A DNA stretch of 64,000 nucleotides. It comes from Alphaproteobacteria bacterium (lineage in GTDB: Bacteria > Pseudomonadota > Alphaproteobacteria > Micropepsales > Micropepsaceae). Made by a program: the position numbers and the translations under genes. Positions 1 through 7,667 of this stretch are shown here, in pieces. The notes under the pieces were generated by a model. That model was not told the origin of the DNA, searched no databases, and worked only from the letters and a program-made list of their open reading frames with translations. Each line of letters starts with the position of its first letter. Positions within the stretch are counted from its first letter, which is position 1. The DNA is taken from NCBI GenBank assembly GCA_025361185.1, contig JANYAR010000135.1, positions 1 to 64,000 on the forward strand, given 5' to 3'.

Positions 1-509
1 TCACGATACGCCCACAGCTTGGCTGCTTTTTGTTCGTCACCGCCGGCGCCCGCAGCCAGATAGGTCGCCAAGGTCCATGGCGCGCTGGCAAAACCCAGCA
101 ATGCCGTGCCGTCTGGCAACCCGGCCCGTGTCAACCGCAACGCTTCGTAGACCGGCTCGAAATAAGCCGCCCACCGGACGCGATCCTCAATGAACCCACT
201 AGCCGATGTCACCGGGCTCAGGCTGGGGCCTTCGCCCTCGGTAAAGATAACCTTCTGGCCCAGGGCTTCGGGAACCGTCAGAATATCGGAAAACAGGATT
301 GCCGCGTCAAAGCCAAACCGGCGGATGGGCTGCAGGGTAATTTCGGCCGCATATTTGGGCGTGAGCGCCATCGCCCAGAACGAACCGGCTTCTGCCCGCA
401 GCTTGCGATATTCCGGCAGATAGCGCCCAGCCTGACGCATCAACCAGACCGGCGGCGTCTTTTGCGCAGCGCCGCTTAGGACATTCATCAACTTCGAAGC
501 ACTACTCAA
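1..509 (-). CDS. hemE: Uroporphyrinogen decarboxylase (5' part only)
   Basis: HemE decarboxylates uroporphyrinogen III to coproporphyrinogen III in cytosolic haem synthesis. Only the first ~170 codons are in the window; the 3' end lies off the left edge. The translation carries the family signature PPVWLMRQAGRYLPEYR and then the conserved FDAAILFSDILTVPEALG block. The first ATG is at 488, but an AGGAG at 516-520 sits 6 nt before an in-frame TTG at 509. That start adds seven residues (MSSASKL) and brings the distance to the signature closer to other alphaproteobacterial HemE proteins, so TTG is preferred; 488 is the alternative. The gene diverges from ppsR across a gap that resembles the hemE-linked origin of other alphaproteobacteria. 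Confidence 0.93.
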   Translation of the reverse strand, partial: MSSASKLMNVLSGAAQKTPPVWLMRQAGRYLPEYRKLRAEAGSFWAMALTPKYAAEITLQPIRRFGFDAAILFSDILTVPEALGQKVIFTEGEGPSLSPVTSASGFIEDRVRWAAYFEPVYEALRLTRAGLPDGTALLGFASAPWTLATYLAAGAGGDEQKAAKLWAYR

Positions 510-786
510 ACAAGACTCCTAAGGAATCTAAGATGATGAAGATGATGTTAGGCCTGTGGGTTGTGGGCCAAACTGTGCAAGCCGTTTTGGCTTAAGCGAA
601 GGCGCGTACAGACTCAAGCACTTGGATGAAATACGGCTTTCGGGACGGCTGGCCATGCTATGTTGGCGCTTAGGGCTAAGCGTCCCCAAACCATACGGGT
701 TTGCACTTTCTTCCATTTTTCGGCATGGAGCCTGTGTCCTGTTCCCGTCTTAATCCCAGCCCTGTTGCTCAATCCGGATAACTTCT
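510..786. other. hemE-ppsR intergenic region, candidate chromosomal origin (oriC)
   Basis: This 277-bp gap lies between divergent hemE and the DUF299/RP001 homologue, the gene pair that brackets the replication origin in Caulobacter and is conserved at other alphaproteobacterial origins. It is less GC-rich than its surroundings. Visible motifs are three GANTC methylation sites (514, 524, 611) and TGTGGGTTG/TGTGGGCCA at 555-570. TGTGGACCA at 786-794 is an 8/9 match in reverse complement to the Caulobacter G-box TGATCCACA. A TCCCCA W-box core lies at 683-688. A 7-bp inverted repeat CGCTTAG-GG-CTAAGCG lies at 667-682, with a related CTTAAGCG at 592-599. No canonical TTATCCACA box was found. Origin function is inferred from gene order and weak motifs. 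Confidence 0.5.
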
Positions 787-1608
787 GTGGACCAAAAATT
801 TCACATCCACCTCGTTTCGGATTCCACCGGCGAAACCCTGCATGCCATGGCCAATGCCGCGCTGGCCCAGTTCGACGATGTGGACGTCATGGTCCACCCC
901 TACGCTTTGGTGCGGGCAGAAGCACAGTTGAGCCGAGCCCTGGATCACATCGCCATCATGCCGGGCATGGTATTTTTCACACTGGCCAACCAGGGTCTTC
1001 GCGACAGGCTTATGGCGCGCTGCCGGGATATCGAAGTGCGCTGTATCGACGTCTTGGAGGGGCCGGTCACCGCCTTGCGTCAATTCCTGGGCCAGGCGGA
1101 AACCCACAAGGTTGGCCGCCAGCATGAGGTGGACGCTCGCTATCTCGACCGGATCGAGGCCCTGAATTTCAGCATCGCCCATGATGATGGCCAGTCGCTG
1201 GACTCCATCGACGGTGCCGAAGTGATCCTGACCGGCGCCAGCCGGACATCGAAGACGCCGACCTGCGTCTATCTGGCCATTCGCGGTATTCGTGCCGCCA
1301 ATGTGCCCCTGGTGCCCGGCATGCCGGCGCCGCCGCAGCTTCTGGCTGCCCGGCGGCCGTTGATCGTGGGGCTGTGGGTGTCGCCGGACCGGCTGGTCCA
1401 GGTCAGGCGCAACCGGCTGACCAGCATGGGCGAAAACCGTCACAGCGACTATGTCGAGCCGGACGCGGTCCGGGCCGAAATTGCCGCCACCCGCCAACTG
1501 TTCGAAAACCAGGACTGGCCGACAATCGATGTGTCGCGCCGGTCCATCGAAGAAACGGCGGCGGCGGTCATGAACCTCTTGGCCGAGCGCAAGGAAGCCA
1601 ACGCGTGA
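787..1608 (+). CDS. ppsR: PEP synthase / PPDK regulatory kinase-phosphorylase (DUF299)
   Basis: The 273-residue product is a DUF299 (Kinase-PPPase) protein. The family inactivates and reactivates PEP synthase or pyruvate phosphate dikinase by ADP-dependent phosphorylation and Pi-dependent dephosphorylation of a threonine. Seen here are the N-terminal HLVSDSTGETL motif and the P-loop GASRTSKT at about residues 150-157, followed by the family-typical TPTCVYLA. Length is normal. GTG is the start; no strong ribosome binding site precedes it. The stop overlaps the GTG of maf. This is the RP001 homologue that marks the right side of alphaproteobacterial origins. Whether the target is PPDK or PEP synthase cannot be told from this window. 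Confidence 0.93.
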   Translation: MDQKFHIHLVSDSTGETLHAMANAALAQFDDVDVMVHPYALVRAEAQLSRALDHIAIMPGMVFFTLANQGLRDRLMARCRDIEVRCIDVLEGPVTALRQFLGQAETHKVGRQHEVDARYLDRIEALNFSIAHDDGQSLDSIDGAEVILTGASRTSKTPTCVYLAIRGIRAANVPLVPGMPAPPQLLAARRPLIVGLWVSPDRLVQVRRNRLTSMGENRHSDYVEPDAVRAEIAATRQLFENQDWPTIDVSRRSIEETAAAVMNLLAERKEANA

Positions 1609-2198
1609 CGCTGGTTCTGGCGTCCGGCAGCAAAAGCCGCAAGGCGCTTCTGACGGCAGCCGGCCTGTCCTTTATCGCCGATCCTGCAGACCTTGATGAA
1701 GCCGGGCTGATGGCGGACCTGCAGGCGCGCGGCAGCGATGCCGCCAGCATCGCCACTGAGCTGGCGGGCCAAAAGGCCCTGACCGTATCGCGCCGCCATT
1801 CGGGGCGCATCGTTCTGGGCGGCGACAGTGTCATAGCCTTCGGCGCCGGGCTGCTCAGCAAATGCGCCAGCCTGGACGAAGCGCGCATCCTGCTGCAGCG
1901 TCTGTCCGGACAGACCCACCTGCTGGTTTCGGCCGCGGCGCTGGCGCGCGACGGGGCTTTGCTGTGGACGCATGCCAGCCCCTGCCAAATGACGATGCGC
2001 AAATTGAGCCCGCAATTCCTGGAGGATTATCTTGCCCAGGAAGGCGAAGCTATTTTGTCCTGCGTCGGCTGTTATCATTTCGAGGGGCGCGGGGCGCAAT
2101 TGTTCGCTAAGGTGGATGGCGACTATTTTTCGGTGCTGGGACTGCCGCTGCTGGCGGTTCTGGCTCAGTTGCGCAAGGAAGGTTTTCTGGCGTCATGA
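1605..2198 (+). CDS. maf: Maf-family nucleoside triphosphate pyrophosphatase
   Basis: Maf proteins hydrolyse non-canonical or modified NTPs to NMP and pyrophosphate in the cytosol. The 197-residue protein begins VTLVLASGSKSRKALL, the family's substrate-binding N-terminus (S-x-S-R). It has the catalytic-region Asp in LGGDSVI (about residue 74), where most members have GADTVV. The GTG start overlaps the ppsR stop by three bases; the longer ORF in the track only extends upstream through ppsR. The stop overlaps the aroE start as ATGA, so the genes are probably translationally coupled. Substrate class (dTTP/UTP or m7GTP type) was not resolved. Confidence 0.9.
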   Translation: MTLVLASGSKSRKALLTAAGLSFIADPADLDEAGLMADLQARGSDAASIATELAGQKALTVSRRHSGRIVLGGDSVIAFGAGLLSKCASLDEARILLQRLSGQTHLLVSAAALARDGALLWTHASPCQMTMRKLSPQFLEDYLAQEGEAILSCVGCYHFEGRGAQLFAKVDGDYFSVLGLPLLAVLAQLRKEGFLAS

Positions 2199-3052
2199 CG
2201 CTGACGGGAAAAGCCAGGGTCGCCGGTATCATCGGTTGGCCGGTGACGCATTCGCTATCGCCGGTGCTGCATGGCCACTGGCTGAAGGAATATGGCATCG
2301 ACGGCGCCATGGTGCCGCTAGCCGCGCGGCAGGAGGATTTCGCCGCGGTGATCGATGGCGTGCGCCGTGCGGGGTTTGTGGGCGTGAACGTCACGGTGCC
2401 GCACAAGGAAGCCGCCTTTGCGCTGGCGCATCGCCTGGATGACGCAGCCAGAAGCGCGGGCGCAGCCAATCTGCTTATTTTCCATGACGACGGCACCATC
2501 GAGGGTCGCAATACGGATTCAATTGGCTTGGCAGAGTCGTTACGAGAAAACATCGGAGCACTCGATGGAAAAACTGTTGTTCTATTGGGGGCGGGCGGCG
2601 CGGCACGTGGCGCAATATTCGCTTTGGACTCTCTTGGCGCAGACACAATTCGCATCGTCAATCGCAGTCCGGATCGAGCAAGAGATCTCGCTACGAGTTT
2701 GGCCAAAGACGTTAAAAAGGCAAAGCTTGTCGCGCTGGATAATTGGGCCAGCGCCGCTGAAGGCGCGGCGCTAATCGCCAACACCACAAGCGCAGGCATG
2801 TCAGGGCAGGGGCCCCTCAACCTTGACCTAAGTGTTATTGCTGCCGGTTCTACCGTTCTAGACATTGTCTATAGTCCCCTGGAAACAAAGCTTCTGAAAG
2901 ACGCCGCCGCGCGGGGCCTTCAAACCATCGACGGCTTGGGCATGCTGATGCATCAGGCGGCGCCATCGTTCGAAGCATTTTTTGGTGTCCGGCCGCAGGT
3001 CACGCCCGCCTTGCGCGCGGCGCTCGAAAAGGTCCTGCGTGAACGCCAATAA
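2195..3052 (+). CDS. aroE: Shikimate dehydrogenase (NADP+)
   Basis: AroE reduces 3-dehydroshikimate to shikimate in aromatic amino-acid synthesis. The 285-residue protein shows the shikimate-binding SLSPVLHG loop near the N-terminus, the catalytic Lys in NVTVPHKE, NTDSIG, and the nucleotide-binding GAGGAARGA at about residues 131-139. It overlaps maf (ATGA) and coaE. Codon use changes inside the gene: about 2506-2900 is visibly less GC-rich at third positions (runs such as aaaactgttgttctat) than the first 300 bases and the last 150. The reading frame is intact across the change. Confidence 0.95.
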   Translation: MTLTGKARVAGIIGWPVTHSLSPVLHGHWLKEYGIDGAMVPLAARQEDFAAVIDGVRRAGFVGVNVTVPHKEAAFALAHRLDDAARSAGAANLLIFHDDGTIEGRNTDSIGLAESLRENIGALDGKTVVLLGAGGAARGAIFALDSLGADTIRIVNRSPDRARDLATSLAKDVKKAKLVALDNWASAAEGAALIANTTSAGMSGQGPLNLDLSVIAAGSTVLDIVYSPLETKLLKDAAARGLQTIDGLGMLMHQAAPSFEAFFGVRPQVTPALRAALEKVLRERQ

Positions 3053-3632
3053 GCCCTTTGTGATCGGCCTGACCGGTTCGATCGGCATGGGCAAAAGCGA
3101 GACCGCCAAACTCTTTGCCGCTGAAGGCGTACCGGTGTTCGACGCCGATGCCGCCATCCACGACCTCTATGCCGGCGAAGCGGCAGCGATGATCGAAGCC
3201 GCCTTTCCCGGCACGACCCGCAATGGCGTGGTCGACCGCGCCGCCTTGGCACGGCAGGTGACGGGCGATGCGGGCACCCTGGCGCGGCTGGAAAGCCTGA
3301 TCCATCCGTTGGTCGCCGATTTGAGGACCAAATTTCTCGCCCGGCATGATGTCCCCATTATGGTGCTGGACATTCCTCTGTTGCTGGAGACCGGGACCAA
3401 GGTGGATGCCGTGGTGGTGGCCACCGCGTCCGAACATGTCCAGCGCGAGCGGGTTCTGGGCCGCCCCGGTATGACGCAGGCCAAATTCGCCAGTCTTTTG
3501 GCGCGCCAGATGAGCGATGCGCAAAAGCGTGCACAGGCGCATTACCTGGTGATGACCGACAAGGGCTTGGATCATGCCCGCGAACAGGTGAAAATGATCC
3601 TGGCCGACATCAGGAATAAATTGCGTGCGTGA
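3039..3632 (+). CDS. coaE: Dephospho-CoA kinase
   Basis: CoaE phosphorylates the 3'-OH of dephospho-CoA, the last step of CoA synthesis. The 197-residue product starts MNANKPFVIGLTGSIGMGKS, with the Walker A motif GSIGMGKS at residues 13-20. It continues with the family's FDADAAIHDLY and the VLDIPLLLETG block. The GTG at 3039 was chosen because it places the P-loop at the usual distance from the N-terminus; it lies 14 nt inside aroE. The longer ORF in the track is only an upstream extension. The stop overlaps the dnaQ start. Confidence 0.93.
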   Translation: MNANKPFVIGLTGSIGMGKSETAKLFAAEGVPVFDADAAIHDLYAGEAAAMIEAAFPGTTRNGVVDRAALARQVTGDAGTLARLESLIHPLVADLRTKFLARHDVPIMVLDIPLLLETGTKVDAVVVATASEHVQRERVLGRPGMTQAKFASLLARQMSDAQKRAQAHYLVMTDKGLDHAREQVKMILADIRNKLRA

Positions 3633-4311
3633 GATCGTCTTCGACACCGAAACGACGGGGTTCGAGCCGGGCGACGGCCATCGTATCGTGGAAATCGGCT
3701 GTGTTGAGCTGATGGACCATTTCCCAACCGGCCGTACGCTGCAGTTTTACCTCAATCCCGAGCGCGACATTCCCATCGAATCCCAGCGCGTGCACGGCCT
3801 GTCAGCCGAATTCCTGGCCGACAAGGCGCTGTTTGCCAATGTGGCGGACGAGTTTTTGGAATTTCTGGGTGACGCCCAGTTGGTGATCCACAATGCCAGC
3901 TTCGATATCAAGTTCATCAATGCCGAGCTCGCCCGGGTGGGGCGCGCGCCGATTCCGCTGGCCCGCGCCGTGGACACGATCGAGATCGCCAAGCGCAAGA
4001 TCCCCGGCGCGCGCTACTCGCTGGATGAATTGTGCAAGCGGTTTGGCGTCGACCTGTCGGCCCGCACCAAGCATGGCGCCTTGCTGGACGCCCAACTGAC
4101 GGCGGAAATCTATCTGGAACTGATCGGTGGGCGGCAGAAGGGCTTGATGCTGGCGCCGGCGGAAATCGCCGCCGCGGAAACGGTCGAAACCATTCGATCC
4201 GCACGCCAACGGTCGCAGAAGCTTGCGCCAAGGATCACGGCGGCGGAGCTGGAAGCCCACACCGCCTTTGTTGCCGCCGAACTGGGAGACAAGACCCTTT
4301 GGAACGCTTAG
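3625..4311 (+). CDS. dnaQ: DNA polymerase III epsilon subunit (3'-5' proofreading exonuclease)
   Basis: This is the proofreading subunit of the replicative polymerase. The 228 residues contain Exo I (FDTETTGFEP, Asp7/Glu9), Exo II (HNASFDIKFINAEL) and Exo III with the catalytic His/Asp (HGALLDAQLTAEIYLEL). Past the nuclease domain is a short tail that would bind the polymerase alpha subunit in the family. The GTG start overlaps coaE by eight bases. The 3' end (codons DKTLWNA) lies inside a hairpin terminator, and a degenerate copy of the last codons recurs about 65 bp downstream. It ends the ppsR-maf-aroE-coaE-dnaQ operon. Confidence 0.95.
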   Translation: MREIVFDTETTGFEPGDGHRIVEIGCVELMDHFPTGRTLQFYLNPERDIPIESQRVHGLSAEFLADKALFANVADEFLEFLGDAQLVIHNASFDIKFINAELARVGRAPIPLARAVDTIEIAKRKIPGARYSLDELCKRFGVDLSARTKHGALLDAQLTAEIYLELIGGRQKGLMLAPAEIAAAETVETIRSARQRSQKLAPRITAAELEAHTAFVAAELGDKTLWNA

Positions 4312-4327
4312 CGCGGGTCTTTTTTTA
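4291..4327 (+). terminator. Rho-independent terminator after dnaQ
   Basis: AAGACCC (4291-4297) pairs with GGGTCTT (4315-4321), followed by an unbroken run of T to 4326. The left arm lies within the last dnaQ codons and the stop codon lies in the loop. It separates dnaQ from convergent secB. Confidence 0.75.
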
Positions 4328-4352
4328 GGCGGTCACGCGAACGCCGCGTGGC

Positions 4353-4371
4353 GACAAGACCCCGTGGAACG
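4353..4371 (+). repeat. Degenerate copy of the dnaQ 3' end
   Basis: Nineteen bases here match the dnaQ tail at 4288-4306 with two mismatches (GACAAGACCC..TGGAACG in both). The second copy is non-coding and abuts the end of secB. It looks like a local duplication around the terminator. Confidence 0.5.
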
Positions 4372-4376
4372 GCTGA

Positions 4377-4859
4377 TCAGGCGTTACCTTGCGGCTGCTG
4401 ACCGGCGGCCTGCGCTATGCGCGCCTGATACAGCGACATGAAATCGATCGGCTCGATCATCAAAGGCGGCATCCCGCCATCGCGCACCACGTCGGAAACG
4501 ATCCGGCGCAGAAAGGGGAACAGCATGTGCGGCGCCTGGATCAAGAGGATCATCTGCTGGGTGCCGGTGTCGGGCACATTGGTGAGGCGGAATACGCCGG
4601 CATAGGCAACCTCAAGCAGGAACAGCGGCTTGCCGTCGCTTTTGGCGTCGACGCGGATTTTCAGTTCGACTTCGAACAGGTCCTTTTCGGCCATGCGGGC
4701 GGCATTGAGGTCCACCGCCAGCTCGATCTGCGGCCGGTCGGTAAGGCTTGTGGCAACGCCAGGATTTTCGAAGGACAAATCCTTGACGTATTGGGCCACC
4801 ACCTGGAGGTTGGGCACGCCCGGCTGGCCCTGGCTGGTGGGGGTTCCTTCGCTGCTCAT
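4377..4859 (-). CDS. secB: Protein-export chaperone SecB
   Basis: SecB holds preproteins unfolded and delivers them to SecA. The 160-residue product has the family core QYVKDLSFENPGVA near the N-terminus, FEVELKIRVDA, and the conserved APHMLFPFLRRIVSDVVRDGGMPPLMIEPIDF block near the C-terminus. ATG 4859 (MSSEGTPTSQ) gives the normal family length and is preferred over the upstream ATG at 4928, which adds 23 unconserved residues. It converges on dnaQ across the terminator. secB next to dnaQ/coaE is a common alphaproteobacterial arrangement. Confidence 0.95.
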   Translation of the reverse strand: MSSEGTPTSQGQPGVPNLQVVAQYVKDLSFENPGVATSLTDRPQIELAVDLNAARMAEKDLFEVELKIRVDAKSDGKPLFLLEVAYAGVFRLTNVPDTGTQQMILLIQAPHMLFPFLRRIVSDVVRDGGMPPLMIEPIDFMSLYQARIAQAAGQQPQGNA

Positions 4860-4964
4860 AATCGGTCTTTCACTAAGAATGCGGCCATCAGATTCGGGGC
4901 CCTGAATTTTGGGATTGGGCGCTACCATGGATCACGCCGCCCTGACAAGCGAAGGGCGGCCCCG

Positions 4965-4998
4965 GGCCTTGGTAAAAGGCGCTTTTCAGCGCAAGGCC
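4965..4998. other. Stem-loop in the secB / Tim44-like gap
   Basis: GGCCTTG (4965-4971) pairs with CAAGGCC (4992-4998), and an inner AAAAG/CTTTT stem surrounds GCG. It lies in the 190-bp gap between divergent secB and the Tim44-like gene, upstream of the latter. No T-run follows. It may be a 5' leader structure or a chance hairpin. Confidence 0.3.
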
Positions 4999-5049
4999 AC
5001 AGGGTTAGGGTCAAGCGCGGGCGGGGGCGGCCATGTGCAAGGTTTTACA

Positions 5050-5616
5050 ATGCCGGATTCGCAGACACTGGGTCTTCTGATCGCCGCCATGGTGGCGGGG
5101 ATCGTCTGTTTTCGTCTTTACAGCGTATTGGGACGGCGCACCGGCCACGAGCCGCCGCCGCCGCACGCGCTGCCCCAGTCGCAGCCCGCCGTCCTGCCGC
5201 AGCCGGTACAGCAATCTGTGCCGGCTTCCAACGGACTGTTGGATATCCAATCGGCCGATCGCGGGTTCAACGCGCCCAAATTTCTGGCAGGCGCCCGTGA
5301 AGCCTATGGGCGTATCGTGACCGCATTCGCCAAGGGCGACCGCGAGGACCTGCACCCCCTATTGTCGCCGGACGTCTTTGCTGCCTTTGACGCGGGCATC
5401 GCGGCGCGGACCGGGCCGGGGACCGCCTTCGTGAAACTGCACGACGCGCGTATCAAGGCTTCGGTGCTGCATGGGCGCCAGGCCGAAATCACGGTCGCGT
5501 TCACGGCGGAATTCGCAAACGGCAACCTCATCGATGTATGGACCTTCGAGCGCAATCTGGATTCCGCCGATCCGAACTGGATACTGGTGGCGACTTCGGG
5601 TGACGGGCCCGAGTAA
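5050..5616 (+). CDS. Tim44/TimA-like membrane-anchored adaptor protein
   Basis: The 188-residue protein has one N-terminal membrane segment (about residues 6-20, LGLLIAAMVAGIVCFRLYSVLGRRTGHE). A Pro-rich linker follows, then a C-terminal Tim44-like domain starting near FLAGAREAYGRIVTAFAKGD. Bacterial members are the ancestors of mitochondrial Tim44; they are thought to be inner-membrane adaptors with the domain in the cytosol, and their partner is not established. ATG 5050 was chosen because AAGG lies about 8 nt upstream and the membrane segment follows at once; the longer track ORF adds 47 low-complexity residues. Placement beside secB and upstream of mltA is conserved in alphaproteobacteria. 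Confidence 0.85.
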   Translation: MPDSQTLGLLIAAMVAGIVCFRLYSVLGRRTGHEPPPPHALPQSQPAVLPQPVQQSVPASNGLLDIQSADRGFNAPKFLAGAREAYGRIVTAFAKGDREDLHPLLSPDVFAAFDAGIAARTGPGTAFVKLHDARIKASVLHGRQAEITVAFTAEFANGNLIDVWTFERNLDSADPNWILVATSGDGPE

Positions 5617-5626
5617 GAGATCTGCG

Positions 5627-6781
5627 ATGAAGGCGCGGCTTTTTCTGGTGCTTTTGTGCGCGGCGGCCATGGGCTGCACCGCGCCGCCGCCGCAACCGGT
5701 AGGCCTGCGCCTTGCGCGCGTCAGTTTTGCTTCCCTGCCGGAATGGAACCCAGCCGATGCGGCGCTGACCTCGTTTCAGCGCAGTTGTGCGCTGTTGATG
5801 GAAAAATCCGATGCTACGCCCTTGAGCGGCGCCGGCTATGCCGGGACTGTGGCGGACTGGCGCGGCGCCTGCGCACCCCCTTCCGGAAACAGAAGCGATG
5901 CGCGGAATTTCTTTGAGCAGAATTTCACGCCCTTTGCTGTGGAGGGCGAAGCGCTGTTTACCGGCTATTATGAGCCGGAAATCCGCGGCAGCCGCACCCG
6001 GCACGACGCTTACCAGACACCGGTCTATGGCCTGCCGTCCGATCTGGTGCGCGCCGATCTCGGCCTGTTCAATCCCAGGCTGAGAGGCGAGCATATTTCC
6101 GGCCGGGTCGAGGGCCACGCCTTACAGCCCTATGCAACCCGCGCCCAGATCAATGCAGGCGGTATCGCCCTAGCGCAGGTGCTGTTCTACACCAACGATC
6201 CGACCGCCTTTTTCTTCCTCCAGATTCAGGGCTCCGGCCGGGTGATGTTTGACGATGGTAGTACCGCGCGCATCGCCTATGCCGGCGAGAATGGCCAACC
6301 CTATACCGCCATCGGCCGCACCCTGATCGCAGAGAGCGCGCTGGCGCGTGAAGAGGTCTCACTGCAATCCATCCGCGCCTGGCTGATCGCCCATCCCGAA
6401 CGCGCGGCTGTGGTGATGGAGACCAATCGCAGCTATATCTTCTTTGCCCAAACGCCGCTGGGTGACACGGCGCTGGGCAGCACGGGCTCGCTGGGCGCAA
6501 GTCTCACGCCGCTGGCCAGCTTGGCGGTGGACAGCCGCATTCATGCGTTGGGCGCGCCGTTTTATGTCGCGGCGGCCGGGCCCGATCCGGTTCATGCCGT
6601 CATGGTGGCCCAGGATATCGGCGGTGCCATTCGCGGATCGGCGCGGGGCGATATCTTTTTCGGCTTTGGCGCGGATGCCGAACGCCGTGCCGGCGCGATG
6701 AAGGCGAGCGGGGCGCTTTATGTCCTGCTGCCCAATGCGCTGGCGGCGAAACTGGGCGAGAGACGCGTCTTTCCGCCATGA
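5627..6781 (+). CDS. mltA: Membrane-bound lytic murein transglycosylase A (lipoprotein)
   Basis: MltA cleaves peptidoglycan with formation of 1,6-anhydromuramyl ends. The 384-residue product begins with a lipoprotein signal and lipobox AMGC (Cys17). The MltA domain has FTGYYEPEIRGSR and FFLQIQGSGRV. The C-terminal 3D domain carries DIGGAIRGSARGDIFFGFG, which includes the catalytic Asp of the family. It starts 10 bases after the Tim44-like stop and overlaps smr by ATGA. The AmpG permease at 20.9-22.2 kb would take up the anhydro-muropeptides this enzyme releases. Confidence 0.94.
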   Translation: MKARLFLVLLCAAAMGCTAPPPQPVGLRLARVSFASLPEWNPADAALTSFQRSCALLMEKSDATPLSGAGYAGTVADWRGACAPPSGNRSDARNFFEQNFTPFAVEGEALFTGYYEPEIRGSRTRHDAYQTPVYGLPSDLVRADLGLFNPRLRGEHISGRVEGHALQPYATRAQINAGGIALAQVLFYTNDPTAFFFLQIQGSGRVMFDDGSTARIAYAGENGQPYTAIGRTLIAESALAREEVSLQSIRAWLIAHPERAAVVMETNRSYIFFAQTPLGDTALGSTGSLGASLTPLASLAVDSRIHALGAPFYVAAAGPDPVHAVMVAQDIGGAIRGSARGDIFFGFGADAERRAGAMKASGALYVLLPNALAAKLGERRVFPP

Positions 6782-7257
6782 CACGCAGAACCACCAGCGA
6801 GGAAGAGCGCAAACTGTTCGAGCAAACCTTCAAGGAAGGGCGCCCTGTCAAGGCGGGGATGTCCAAGGCCCCCGCGAAGAAGAAAACCGGCGCCTCCCGT
6901 CCCAGCGGCGTCAATGGGGCCACCCAGGACCGCCTCAAACGCGGCCTGATCGAACCCGATGCGCGTATCGACCTGCATGGCATGACGCAACTGGCCGCCC
7001 ATCGCACTTTGTTTGCCTGGATGACGACGGCGCATCAGCGCGGGCTGCGCCTGGCGCTGGTGGTCACCGGCAAGGGCAATCCCCGGAATGACGAAAACGC
7101 GCCCTGGATGATGTCGCCGCATGGCGTGCTCAAACAGATGGTGCCGCGCTGGCTGAATGAGCCGGAACTGGCGGCCCTGATTGCCGCAGTGCATCCCGCC
7201 CACACCAAACACGGCGGCGATGGCGCGCTTTATGTCTATTTGCGAAAGCCGCGATGA
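6778..7257 (+). CDS. Smr domain protein
   Basis: The 159-residue protein has a charged N-terminal region (residues 1-60) and a C-terminal Smr domain with the diagnostic RIDLHGMTQ and VVTGKGN motifs, ending in GDGALYVYLRKP. Smr domains bind or nick nucleic acids; in bacteria stand-alone members include ribosome-collision nucleases, but which activity applies to this short alphaproteobacterial form is not known. It overlaps mltA and the following yjbQ gene through ATGA junctions, so it is in the same operon. Confidence 0.88.
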   Translation: MTRRTTSEEERKLFEQTFKEGRPVKAGMSKAPAKKKTGASRPSGVNGATQDRLKRGLIEPDARIDLHGMTQLAAHRTLFAWMTTAHQRGLRLALVVTGKGNPRNDENAPWMMSPHGVLKQMVPRWLNEPELAALIAAVHPAHTKHGGDGALYVYLRKPR

Positions 7258-7667
7258 AACAGGCTTTCCACACCCTGAGGGTGCCAACCAAAGGACCGGG
7301 GCTCTATGAATTCACCGGCGCGGTGCAGGAATTCGCCCAAGGCGCGGGGATCGAAAACGGTTTGCTGACCTGTTTTGTTCGCCACACCTCGGCGTCATTG
7401 CTGATTCAAGAGAATGCCGATCCGGATGTGCAAAGCGATCTGCAGGATTTCTTTGCCCGCCTGGCGACCAACGGCATGAACTTTCGCCATACCGCCGAAG
7501 GGCCCGACGACATGCCTTCGCATATCCGCGCGGCGCTGACGCAAACATCCATCGGAATTCCGCTGCACAAGGGGCGGCTGGCGCTGGGCGCCTGGCAGGG
7601 GATTTATCTGTTCGAGCATCGCGACGCGCCGCACCGGCGCGAAGTGATGTTGCATTTAATTGGGTGA
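7254..7667 (+). CDS. YjbQ / UPF0047 family protein
   Basis: The 137-residue protein is a full-length UPF0047 member: LLTCFVRHTSASLLIQENADPDVQ and PSHIRAALTQTSIGIPLHKGRLALGAWQGIYLFEHRD are the conserved blocks, with the His and Glu/Asp residues of the putative active site. E. coli YjbQ has weak thiamine-phosphate-synthase activity, but the physiological role is unsettled. It overlaps smr by ATGA. Its last codon and stop (GGG TGA) are the first six bases of repeat R1. Confidence 0.88.
   Translation: MKQAFHTLRVPTKGPGLYEFTGAVQEFAQGAGIENGLLTCFVRHTSASLLIQENADPDVQSDLQDFFARLATNGMNFRHTAEGPDDMPSHIRAALTQTSIGIPLHKGRLALGAWQGIYLFEHRDAPHRREVMLHLIG

Noticed and set aside
556-753. 65-codon frame (and the opposite 62-codon frame 528-716) in the hemE-ppsR gap
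   Set aside because: No ribosome binding site, non-coding-like composition, and the region fits an origin/promoter better.
510-786. Canonical DnaA box TTATCCACA in the origin candidate
   Set aside because: None found; only weaker G-box/W-box-like sites are listed.
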